Assembly: GCA_020072905.1 (NCBI GenBank)
Contig: JAIQGB010000197.1
Coordinates: 1 to 13,307 of the forward strand
Source: Terriglobia bacterium
GTDB taxonomy: Bacteria > Acidobacteriota > Terriglobia > UBA7540
DNA: 13,307 nucleotides
Reading direction: 5' to 3'
Below, one piece after another: positions 1-6,085 of the stretch. How positions within the stretch are numbered: position 1 is the first letter of the stretch; the number at the start of each line of letters is the position of its first letter. Below the pieces are notes generated by a model. The model saw only the letters and a list, made by a program, of their open reading frames with translations. It was not told the origin of the DNA and searched no databases. Both the position numbers and the translations under genes were made by a program.

Positions 1-74
1 ATCCCCCTTCGGGGCCCGCCCTGCTGTGGCGCCGGACGGAGCTTGGCCTGAGGCAAGAAGGGATCGGCGAAGGG

Positions 75-95
75 GCGGGGGTCATAGACCCCCGC
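75..95. repeat. Perfect GC-rich palindrome (REP-like)
   Basis: Two 9-bp arms (GCGGGGGTC at 75-83 and GACCCCCGC at 87-95) flank a 3-nt ATA loop. Short GC-rich hairpins like this, in non-coding DNA and followed by CTACAG, look like dispersed REP-type elements. The dispersed status is inferred; only one copy is in the window. Confidence 0.55.
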
Positions 96-166
96 TACAG
101 CAAGAACGACCGGCGGTACAGAAGCGTCGTGCGCCGGGTGGATGGGAGGTTGAGCGGAAGGTAGCT

Positions 167-397
167 ATGCCGCATTGGCACTCGCCAGCTTGGTGCGCGG
201 CCGTGGCATTTCTGGCGCTCCTCTACTGGTTGACGCGAGGCCGAAAACCCAAGAAGCGGATTCCCGGCCACAAACACTACTGTCCGATATGCCAGAAGGA
301 GTTTGTTTGCCTCGATCACGATTGCACCAGCGCCCTGCTCAAGGATCACCCCGGCTGCGAATCCCGCTCCCAGACTCGCCGCGGCCGCGCAGGTTGA
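167..397 (+). CDS. Small putative membrane protein with a zinc-ribbon-like tail
   Basis: A 76-residue ORF that I do not recognise as a named family. The start ATG at 167 is chosen because a GGAAGG ribosome-binding sequence lies about 6 nt upstream; the frame is open further upstream only from a GTG lacking such support. Residues about 8-23 form a hydrophobic helix containing aromatic residues, followed by a basic stretch (RGRKPKKR, 25-31), so an N-out/C-in single-pass topology is likely. The tail has CPIC at 39-42, then Cys48, Cys53 and Cys64 with nearby His residues, which resembles a metal-binding ribbon. The last 12 or so residues are Arg-rich and look unconstrained. It stands apart from the secretion operon, with repeats on both sides. 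It could be a real small gene or a chance ORF in GC-rich DNA. Confidence 0.4.
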   Translation: MPHWHSPAWCAAVAFLALLYWLTRGRKPKKRIPGHKHYCPICQKEFVCLDHDCTSALLKDHPGCESRSQTRRGRAG

Positions 398-427
398 GAG
401 TCTACGAAGACGGACACCGCCGCCACA

Positions 428-482
428 GTAGGGGCGACCCTTGGGTCGCCCAGAGGAAGGGCGGGCCGAGGCCCGCCCCTAC
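428..482. repeat. Double-hairpin REP/BIME-like element
   Basis: Two perfect hairpins lie side by side: GGGCGACCC (432-440) pairs with GGGTCGCCC (443-451), and GGGCGGGCC (459-467) pairs with GGCCCGCCC (470-478). The outer ends also pair, GTAGGGGCG (428-436) with CGCCCCTAC (474-482), so the whole element can fold as a cloverleaf. Such paired palindromes are typical of REP/BIME elements mobilised by RAYT transposases. No RAYT gene is in the window. Confidence 0.7.
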
Positions 483-534
483 ACCCGATGGGGATGAGCC
501 GAGAGGAGGAACGGCCGCGACAGCGGCGAATGCT

Positions 535-735
535 ATGAACGGAAAAAGTGCACGAATCACCCGGGCCCGGATTGCATCGCTCGAAAAGCGGGTGATTGCC
601 CACTGGTTGGAAAAGTACGCCGGGAAGAAGCGGCGGCGGAGGAAGAGCAGGGAACAGGGGACAGGGGACAGGGGACAGGGGAGAGGAGACGGGAGTTGGC
701 AGTCGGGAGTCGGCAGTCGGCGATCTGAAATTTGA
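535..735 (+). CDS. Doubtful small basic ORF running into the repeat tract
   Basis: Its first 40 or so codons read like a natural short basic protein: an amphipathic segment around residues 10-28 (RIASLEKRVIAHWLEKYAGK), then a run of Arg/Lys. From about residue 42 the frame is simply the translation of 7-bp DNA repeats (Gly/Arg/Ser-rich), so the original 3' end may have been overwritten by the repeat array. No ribosome-binding site sits at a usable distance; an AGGAGGA is about 25 nt too far upstream. A 9-bp inverted repeat (555-563 with 589-597) lies inside. This may be a gene remnant or chance. Confidence 0.15.
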   Translation: MNGKSARITRARIASLEKRVIAHWLEKYAGKKRRRRKSREQGTGDRGQGRGDGSWQSGVGSRRSEI

Positions 736-998
736 AATTCGAAGATCGACATTCGAAAATCGGCAATCGGAAATCTGAAACCCGGACGGGAAACCCGGAA
801 ATTCGAAAATCGAAATTGGAAATTCGAAGATCGGCAATCGGCAATCGTCAATCGACAATCCAAAATCCGGGTGGGAGCGTCGAACTCCGAAAATCGAAAA
901 TCTGCAATCGGCATTCGTCAATCGGCAATCCAAAATCCGGGTGGGAGCGTCGAACTGCGAAAATCGAAAATCGGCAATCGGCAATCGGCAATGGGTGG
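656..998. repeat. About 49-unit heptanucleotide tandem array with drifting unit
   Basis: The tract reads as consecutive 7-bp units: AGGGGAC x3 and variants (656-690), GGCAGTC/GGGAGTC (698-725), TGAAATT/CGAAAAT/CGGCAAT (726-774), TCGAAAA/TGGAAAT (803-830), then TCGGCAA/TCGTCAA/TCCAAAA (831-991). The period stays at 7 while the unit changes, with about one single-base phase slip near 803. Because 7 is coprime to 3, the array is open in several frames on both strands and generates spurious ORFs with heptapeptide repeats. No genes are assigned here. Confidence 0.85.
841..980. repeat. 70-bp tandem duplication inside the heptamer array
   Basis: Positions 841-910 and 911-980 are tandem copies matching at 66 of 70 positions by hand count, with differences at copy positions 4, 15, 47 and 63. 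The 70-bp length is exactly ten heptamers, so the copy preserves the phase of the array. Both copies carry the non-heptamer-like insert GTGGGAGCGTCGAACT (871-886 and 941-956). Confidence 0.85.
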
Positions 999-1098
999 TG
1001 TTAGGTTCCCGCCTCCGGCGTCGGGTCGGGTAGTGGCTGACACAAAGAGGCGGGTGGGGGCGGAGCGGGGGAGGAGCTCCGCCCTGCTTTTTTTGGCG

Positions 1099-1115
1099 TA
1101 ATCGTGCTATAACAT
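1099..1115 (+). promoter_or_regulatory. Promoter of the XRE gene; motif shared with operon promoter
   Basis: TAATCGTGCTATAACAT contains an extended -10 element, TGC followed by TATAAC (1105-1113), 44 nt before the ATG of the XRE gene. No good -35 box is seen at 16-18 nt spacing, which fits an extended -10 promoter. The same 17 bp, with two changes, occurs at 1977-1993 in front of the secretion operon, so the flanking TAATCG may be an operator. The promoter role is inferred. Confidence 0.5.
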
Positions 1116-1157
1116 TCTCTCGGATACCTACAGCCGTTACATCAAGGAGGGTGAGCG

Positions 1158-1616
1158 ATGGTGGCGAAATCAAGAGGACGACGAGCGAAAACCGCACGCG
1201 AGGAAGACCCGGTAACCCGCAAGAGGGGGGAAGCGGGGAAGGCCGTCTGCGCGCGGCTTCGCGTGCTGCGCGTGCAGAAGAACTTTTCGCAAGGCGATGT
1301 CGAGGGAAAAACGGGCCTGCTGCGCTGCTACATTTCGCGCGTGGAGAATGGCCATACCATTCCCTCCGTTGAAACTTTGGAGAAGTTTGCGGGGGCGCTG
1401 GGCGTGCCCTTGTACCAGTTGTTTTATGAGGGCGACAAGCCGCCGGCGGCGCTCCACTTGGAGATTCCGGCCAGCTTGGAGGCGTTGGCGGCGGCGGAGG
1501 GTAAAACGGGACTCGACGCGCGCTTCCTTCTCAAGATCAAAAAGCTGGTCGGCAAAATCCCGGCGGCCGACCGGGACGTCTTGCTCACCCTCGCCCAGAA
1601 GTTGGCCTACCGCTGA
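1158..1616 (+). CDS. XRE-family helix-turn-helix transcriptional regulator
   Basis: 152 residues. An AAGGAGG Shine-Dalgarno at 1144-1150 is spaced 7 nt from ATG 1158, a textbook start. The basic N-terminus (about 28 residues) precedes an HTH_3/XRE domain at about 30-90: the HTH includes SQGDVEGKTG (44-53) as the positioning helix and LRCYISRVEN (55-64) as the recognition helix, followed by the family-typical IPSVETLEKFAGALGVPL. The C-terminal third (about 100-152) is helical, probably for dimerisation; no ligand-binding domain is recognisable. Its promoter shares a 17-bp motif with the promoter of the downstream secretion operon, and the two transcription units are adjacent and co-directional. 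It may therefore control both itself and the operon; that link is inferred. Confidence 0.9.
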   Translation: MVAKSRGRRAKTAREEDPVTRKRGEAGKAVCARLRVLRVQKNFSQGDVEGKTGLLRCYISRVENGHTIPSVETLEKFAGALGVPLYQLFYEGDKPPAALHLEIPASLEALAAAEGKTGLDARFLLKIKKLVGKIPAADRDVLLTLAQKLAYR

Positions 1617-1700
1617 GCCCGCGGAAGGCGGAGTGCGCGTTGCGCGGCGCGCGCCTGCGCTGCTCTCGCCACGGAGATACGAAGACACTGAGGGCAGAAG

Positions 1701-1756
1701 ACGAAAGCCAAAGGGCGAAAGACGAAGGACAAAGGACGAAGGACAAAGGACGAGGG
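1701..1756. repeat. Heptamer repeat tract, ACGAAGG/ACAAAGG type
   Basis: Eight consecutive 7-bp units: ACGAAAG, CCAAAGG, GCGAAAG, ACGAAGG, ACAAAGG, ACGAAGG, ACAAAGG, ACGAGGG. The same unit (as GGACAAA/GGACGAA) makes up the element inside the second pseudopilin gene at 6611-6679, so this is one dispersed family. Confidence 0.8.
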
Positions 1757-1910
1757 AGGAAGCACCGACCAGTAGCAACCGCGGCAAGCATCCTCTTGAC
1801 GGCAGACTTCTCCTCGTGGCCTGAGCGTGGCCGCATCCCGCGGGCTGCCCAGGGAATTCCATCGTTGATCCTTCGTGGTCCTTTCTCTCCTCTGTAACCT
1901 GTTTGCTTCC

Positions 1911-1959
1911 TCCCGACTGCCAGCTGCCGACTGCTAACTGCCGACTCCCGCCTGCCGAG
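1911..1959. repeat. Heptamer repeat tract, TGCCGAC type
   Basis: Seven 7-bp units: TCCCGAC, TGCCAGC, TGCCGAC, TGCTAAC, TGCCGAC, TCCCGCC, TGCCGAG. The unit is the reverse complement of the GGCAGTC-type units at 698-718, so the same family lies here in inverted orientation. It ends about 20 bp before the operon promoter. Confidence 0.75.
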
Positions 1960-1976
1960 CCCTATCGTCGCACAGT

Positions 1977-1993
1977 TAATCGTGATATAACTT
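1977..1993 (+). promoter_or_regulatory. Candidate promoter/operator of the secretion operon
   Basis: TAATCGTGATATAACTT matches the motif at 1099-1115 in 15 of 17 positions. It contains an extended -10 (TGA then TATAAC, 1983-1991). A CGGA/CGGAATA stretch follows in both copies at a similar distance. It lies 63 nt before the ATG of the first operon gene. A -35 box is not convincing. The strong match between two otherwise unrelated upstream regions favours function over chance. Confidence 0.5.
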
Positions 1994-2007
1994 ACCCGGA
2001 ATAAAAG

Positions 2008-2048
2008 ACTCACGCGGGCAACTTAAAGTCTTGAGCCGCGCTCTGAGT
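2008..2048 (+). promoter_or_regulatory. Leader hairpin just upstream of the first operon gene
   Basis: ACTCA (2008-2012) pairs with TGAGT (2044-2048), and CGCGG (2013-2017) pairs with CCGCG (2036-2040), leaving a 3-nt bulge and an 18-nt loop. The stem closes 6 nt before the ATG at 2055 and directly abuts the GGGAAG ribosome-binding sequence, so it could modulate initiation. It would also bury the upstream TTG at 2031. Confidence 0.35.
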
Positions 2049-2054
2049 GGGAAG

Positions 2055-4208
2055 ATGCAGCGAAACCGGTGGGCGTGGAGAGGCGCGAGCGGGGTGCTGG
2101 GCGTGGTGTGCTTGGCGCTCGTCGCGCTGAACTTCCTGCCGCCGCCCGAGGACCAGCCGCCCGCGCCTTCCCGCACTAACCTCGCCGAGCCTGTGACCGC
2201 AGCCGAACCTCATGCCTCGGGACTTGCCGCCGGCGCCGCAAACGTCGCGACGCGCCATGACGCGCTCAATGGGGCCGTCCGGCTTGAGCGAGGCGCCGGT
2301 GCGATACGCGCCCGATCGAAGGTCGGTGCGGACCCGTCCGCGAAAGAATCGCCGGGCCAAGCGAGCGGCGTCGTCATCGCGCCCGGGGAGCGACTGAAAG
2401 TCGTGGCGGAAACCGGCGGCGAATCAAAGAAAATTGTCCCGAAAAGCCCCACTGCGCCGGACGGACAAAACGTCGCCAAACCGCTCGGCTACGTCGAGAC
2501 GGCCGACGGGCAGAAAAAGGCCATCATCGGCGAAGGTGAATGGATTCAACTTGTTGCGGAAGGCCAGACCCTGGCGGATAACTCCCGGGTGGTAAAGGTT
2601 ACCCCCACCTCCGTCGAGATCGTTCCTGGGAATGAGGCGAATGTCGCCTCCAAAGCGCGCGAGCCTCGGCCACCCGTAGCAGCGCCGATTCAGGCGGCCT
2701 CTGCTGAACCTGAGCCTCCTGGCATCGAGCCTGTAGTCGAGGACCTCCCCGAAGTTGCCGACGCGGAGACCGTTGACCCACCGGGACCGCCTACTCCCGT
2801 CCAGACGAGGAGCGCTCCCGCCCAGACGCGGCTGCCCCACGAGGTCGAGCCCGAAGCGTCGCTGGCCTCGAGCTGGCGCGGTCCACTTTCCCGACCGGAG
2901 CCGCGGCTGACCGAACCGGAGAAGCCTGCCGCCGCGAGGCTCCCCGTTGAGGCGGCACTGCCACCGTCTGCCTCCCAACCTGCGGCGGGGTCGTCGCAGC
3001 CCTTGGGGTTCGTCCAGAAAGCCGACGGCACGACCTTGACGGTAATGGCGGATGGGGACTCAGTTCGGTTCGAAGAACAGCCCCAGATCGCCAGCGTGAC
3101 GCCACCATCTCTTCCAGCGGACCTTCCCGGCGGGATGGGCTGGCTGATACCAAACGTGGGATTCGGGGCGGCTTCACCGCTCGGGTCTCGCACGGGGCCC
3201 GGGAATGGGATCAGTCCGGCGGCTACCCTGAAGGCTCTGGGCTACGTTCGACAGGCCGATGGTCGGCTCCAGGCCATCCTCGATGTGGGTGATTCGGTCC
3301 AACTGGTCGAAGAAGGTCAGGTTCTGGCCGACGGCTCACGGGTTGTGGGCATAACCGCCACATCGGTCGAGGTGACCTTCGAGCCGAACGACAACCCAAC
3401 GGGACTGCCTGCCCGGGAGCAGCACTTGCTGGCGGCAGCCACGGCGGGGAGTGGGATTTTGCGATTACGAGCCCCGTCCACAGAGGCTAGGCTTGCTCCT
3501 CCCCAGCCTGTGCAAAGAGCGCGCGGGATGCCGTCAATCGGCATCCGTGCCGCCTCCACGCGGCCTCCGCCCAATCGCGCTGCGCGGGACTGGATTGGGG
3601 GGCGATCACGGGCGCAGCCGCCAGAAGAGGCGCGACAAGCCGCCCCAACTGGCCGGAGTCTGCCTATAGCCACAACTCGTGAAGCCCTTCTGGCAACGGA
3701 CGGCAGGGGAGAGGGAGAAGTGTGCCTGGAAGGGGGTCGCGGCGCGGACGCGGATGGCCTCTGCGCGCGTCCGGAGCGCTACTCGATTCGCTCCCTTGGG
3801 TTTGTGGAATGGTCCGGCGGGCGACTGCAGGCGATCGTCAGCCAAGGCGACGGCGTTGAGCTTCTCGAGGAGGGGCAAACCCTGACCGATGGCTCCCGAG
3901 TCGTCGCGGTTTCGCGCCATGCAGTGGAACTCTCACGAGGCATGCCGGCCTCCAGTCGCAGCCACGAAATGGGTCCAAAGTGGCTTGGCGGCACCGCTGA
4001 GTTCTTGGCGGGGGCTAATGGAGCGGGGGACAATGAGCCTTCGGCTGGGCAAGAGTTCTCGTCGTCAGACCCCTTGGGGTCCGGCGTCCCGTCGGCGTCG
4101 GGCTTGCCGGCTGACCGGGATACCCTCACGAGTACGCAGCGAGTCGGGGGTACTGAGTTGCAATTGAATCGGCCCATGCGTGATAATGGGCAAGAGCCGC
4201 GCAAATGA
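2055..4208 (+). CDS. Membrane-anchored protein with four HR/PilP-like modules
   Basis: 717 residues from ATG 2055, which has GGGAAG just upstream and gives a short basic n-region before the membrane helix. A TTG at 2031 is also in frame but has no ribosome-binding site and lies in a hairpin. Residues about 10-27 are a transmembrane segment; the rest should be periplasmic. Four copies of one module are visible at residues 143-191, 316-353, 394-442 and 580-628, of the form LGYV..ADG...AI...GD.V.LVEEGQ.LADGSRVV..T.TSVEV. Copies 1 and 3 are identical at 28 of 49 positions and copies 3 and 4 at 26 of 49; copy 2 has lost its second half. Long Pro/Ala/Glu-rich linkers separate them. The PilP-like protein of this operon has the same module (19 of 49 with copy 1). 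GspC HR and PilP C-terminal domains contact the secretin N0 domain, and the next gene is a secretin, so a multivalent secretin-docking or periplasm-spanning linker is inferred. It is not a recognised named family to me. Confidence 0.85.
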   Translation: MQRNRWAWRGASGVLGVVCLALVALNFLPPPEDQPPAPSRTNLAEPVTAAEPHASGLAAGAANVATRHDALNGAVRLERGAGAIRARSKVGADPSAKESPGQASGVVIAPGERLKVVAETGGESKKIVPKSPTAPDGQNVAKPLGYVETADGQKKAIIGEGEWIQLVAEGQTLADNSRVVKVTPTSVEIVPGNEANVASKAREPRPPVAAPIQAASAEPEPPGIEPVVEDLPEVADAETVDPPGPPTPVQTRSAPAQTRLPHEVEPEASLASSWRGPLSRPEPRLTEPEKPAAARLPVEAALPPSASQPAAGSSQPLGFVQKADGTTLTVMADGDSVRFEEQPQIASVTPPSLPADLPGGMGWLIPNVGFGAASPLGSRTGPGNGISPAATLKALGYVRQADGRLQAILDVGDSVQLVEEGQVLADGSRVVGITATSVEVTFEPNDNPTGLPAREQHLLAAATAGSGILRLRAPSTEARLAPPQPVQRARGMPSIGIRAASTRPPPNRAARDWIGGRSRAQPPEEARQAAPTGRSLPIATTREALLATDGRGEGEVCLEGGRGADADGLCARPERYSIRSLGFVEWSGGRLQAIVSQGDGVELLEEGQTLTDGSRVVAVSRHAVELSRGMPASSRSHEMGPKWLGGTAEFLAGANGAGDNEPSAGQEFSSSDPLGSGVPSASGLPADRDTLTSTQRVGGTELQLNRPMRDNGQEPRK

Positions 4209-6085
4209 TCGGAGCCTGGGGAATGCGGTTTAGGTCAGTTTGGCAGGCGAGTGCAGGTGCACTGGCGATTGTCAGCTTGAGTTGCGGTGGGGGAAGCACA
4301 GCTTACCGCGACGGCCACCGGGCGGAGGCTCGCAAGGACTGGGACACTGCCCTGGTCAATTACGAGAAGGCCCTCCAAGTTGAGCCGGAGAACGCCAGAT
4401 ACCAGATTCACGACCAGCTTGCAAGGACCCATGCGGCAGACTTCCACCTCCGTCAGGGCCGCAAACTGCTGGCTTCCGGCCGTCCAGACGACGCGGCAGG
4501 AGAGTTCCAGAAAGCGGTTGGCATCGATCCTACCAACGAGGCGGCGGCCCAGGAATTAGCCCGCCTCCTGGCCGAGCAAGCCGCGGCCAAGCGCCAGCGA
4601 GAGGAAACCCTCCAAAAAGCCCTGAAGTCTCGGGAGCAACCCACCGAGGTCGGGGGGAAGTCCGCGACCGTCAAGCTCAACCCCTTGCCCGAGGAGCCCC
4701 TAGCGCACTTCCGGATCACCGCCGACGGCAAAAAAGTCTATGAGACCCTGGCCAAGTTGGGCGGATTGAACGTGGCCTTCACTTCCGATTTCAGGCCTCA
4801 GCCGGTGTCGGTGGACTTGTCAAACGTCAAGATCGAAGACGCCCTGCAAATCATTTCTTACCAGACGAAAACGTTTTGGCGCCCTCTCACCCCGAATACG
4901 ATTCTGGTTATTCCTGACAATCCTACCAACCGACGGGACTACGAAGAGCAAGTCCTGAAGACGATCTATATCACCAACCCGCTGGCTCCCGCCGACCGCA
5001 CGGCGATTACCACAGCCCTCAAGCAAGTGCTCGGCCTGCAACGCATCGTGGACAACCCCGATGCCAACGCCATTATTATCCGCGACTCTCCAGCCAAGGT
5101 GGCGGCGGCGGAGAAGATGATCCGCGACCTTGACCGCGGCAAGGCCGAGATCCTGCTGGACGTGGCCGTGGTGGAGGCGGATCGCAGCCGGATTCGGGAT
5201 CTGGGACTAACGACCGTCCCCACCTCTCCGCTTCAAAGCCCGAACATCGTGGGTCTCGGATTCAATCCTAGGGCGGCGATTACCAGCGGCACCACGACGG
5301 TTGCGGCCCTGCCGCTCAACCGGCTGGGGAAAATCAGCAGCGCGGATTTCAGCATCTCGGTACCGGGCGCCGTGGCGAACGCCTTGATGAGTGACTCTCA
5401 CTCCCACGTCTTGCAGAATCCCCAGGTCCGCGTGACCGACGGCCAGACAGCGAAACTGCGCATTGGAACGCGCATCCCCTACGCGACGGGCAGCTTTCTC
5501 CCTGGGCTGCAGACCGGGGGCACGGGAGCCGCCGGGGGTTTTGGCTTCCTTGCCAGCACCCAGTTTCAGTACCAGGATGTGGGCGTAAACCTCGATATCA
5601 CACCTAAGCTGATGGCCAATGGCGAGGTGGCCCTGCACGCGACCATCGAGATTTCCTCGCTCGGGCAGCCCATTTCCATCGGGGGGTTCAGCCAGCCGAC
5701 CTTCGGCCAGCGCAAGATCGAGCACGACATCCGCCTCAAGGAAGGGGAAGTCAACCTGCTCGGCGGGCTGATCCAAACCAACGAAACACGCGCGGTGAGC
5801 GGATTGCCCGGACTTAGCCAGATTCCGCTCCTGCGCTACCTGTTCTCGACCCAGCACACGGACCTGGAGGATACTGAGGTGCTAGTGATGCTGACGCCCC
5901 GGGTGATCCGGCTGCCTGATTTTGGGACGGCAGCCAGCAGCGAGGTCCCGGTCACCGGCGGCGGCGCGCCTACGACCTTCATTCCCACGCCCGGCCAGGT
6001 GCCGACACTCCCCACCGGCCCTGAAGCGCCTCAGGCCCCTGAGGCCCCTGAAACACCCCCCGAACAGCGGGAACAGCCGCAATGA
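4205..6085 (+). CDS. gspD: TPR-containing secretin (GspD/PilQ family)
   Basis: Outer-membrane channel of the machine, 626 residues. ATG 4205 overlaps the previous stop by 4 bp (ATGA), implying translational coupling. ATG 4223 (Met7) is a serious alternative, with GGAG 8 nt upstream and a cleaner signal peptide (MRFRSVW...). A hydrophobic segment ends in SLSC (24-27), an imperfect lipobox suggesting lipid attachment at Cys27. Tetratricopeptide-like helices cover about 33-125 (KDWDTALVNYEKALQVEPEN). An N0/STN-like domain lies at about 165-240, an N1/secretin_N domain at about 250-310 and the secretin barrel domain at about 315-568, including the signature SGLPGLSQIPLLRYLFS (532-548) and the EVLVMLTPRVI strand. 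The tail (about 570-626) is Pro-rich. Built-in TPR helices plus a lipid anchor could replace a separate pilotin; this is inferred. Confidence 0.96.
   Translation: MIGAWGMRFRSVWQASAGALAIVSLSCGGGSTAYRDGHRAEARKDWDTALVNYEKALQVEPENARYQIHDQLARTHAADFHLRQGRKLLASGRPDDAAGEFQKAVGIDPTNEAAAQELARLLAEQAAAKRQREETLQKALKSREQPTEVGGKSATVKLNPLPEEPLAHFRITADGKKVYETLAKLGGLNVAFTSDFRPQPVSVDLSNVKIEDALQIISYQTKTFWRPLTPNTILVIPDNPTNRRDYEEQVLKTIYITNPLAPADRTAITTALKQVLGLQRIVDNPDANAIIIRDSPAKVAAAEKMIRDLDRGKAEILLDVAVVEADRSRIRDLGLTTVPTSPLQSPNIVGLGFNPRAAITSGTTTVAALPLNRLGKISSADFSISVPGAVANALMSDSHSHVLQNPQVRVTDGQTAKLRIGTRIPYATGSFLPGLQTGGTGAAGGFGFLASTQFQYQDVGVNLDITPKLMANGEVALHATIEISSLGQPISIGGFSQPTFGQRKIEHDIRLKEGEVNLLGGLIQTNETRAVSGLPGLSQIPLLRYLFSTQHTDLEDTEVLVMLTPRVIRLPDFGTAASSEVPVTGGGAPTTFIPTPGQVPTLPTGPEAPQAPEAPETPPEQREQPQ

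Larger units (their letters stand above)
1617..2054. other. Repeat-rich intergenic region before the secretion operon
   Basis: No credible gene is seen in these 438 bases. They hold a GC palindrome (1646-1655), three degenerate 8-bp units of ACGGAGAT/ACGAAGAC/ACTGAGGG type (1671-1694), two heptamer tracts (1701-1756 and 1911-1959), the operon promoter (1977-1993) and a leader hairpin (2008-2048). ORFs calling through it on either strand are repeat translations. Confidence 0.7.

Noticed and set aside
26..166. GTG-initiated upstream extension of the small membrane protein
   Set aside because: The extension is Arg/Gly-rich, crosses the palindrome at 75-95 and has no ribosome-binding site; ATG 167 does.
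656..998. CRISPR array
   Set aside because: Units are 7 bp with no alternating repeat/spacer structure, and no cas genes are nearby.
346..1197. Long minus-strand ORF (283 codons) over the repeat region
   Set aside because: It translates the 7-bp array into a degenerate heptapeptide repeat; no domain, no ribosome-binding site, and two overlapping minus-strand frames show the same pattern. The openness is a by-product of the 7-bp period.
1646..1655. Intrinsic terminator after the XRE gene
   Set aside because: The GGCGCGCGCC palindrome has no loop and no T-tract; not enough for a terminator call.
2031..2054. TTG start for the HR-module protein
   Set aside because: No ribosome-binding site, lies inside a leader hairpin, and ATG 2055 has GGGAAG upstream and a better membrane-anchor n-region.
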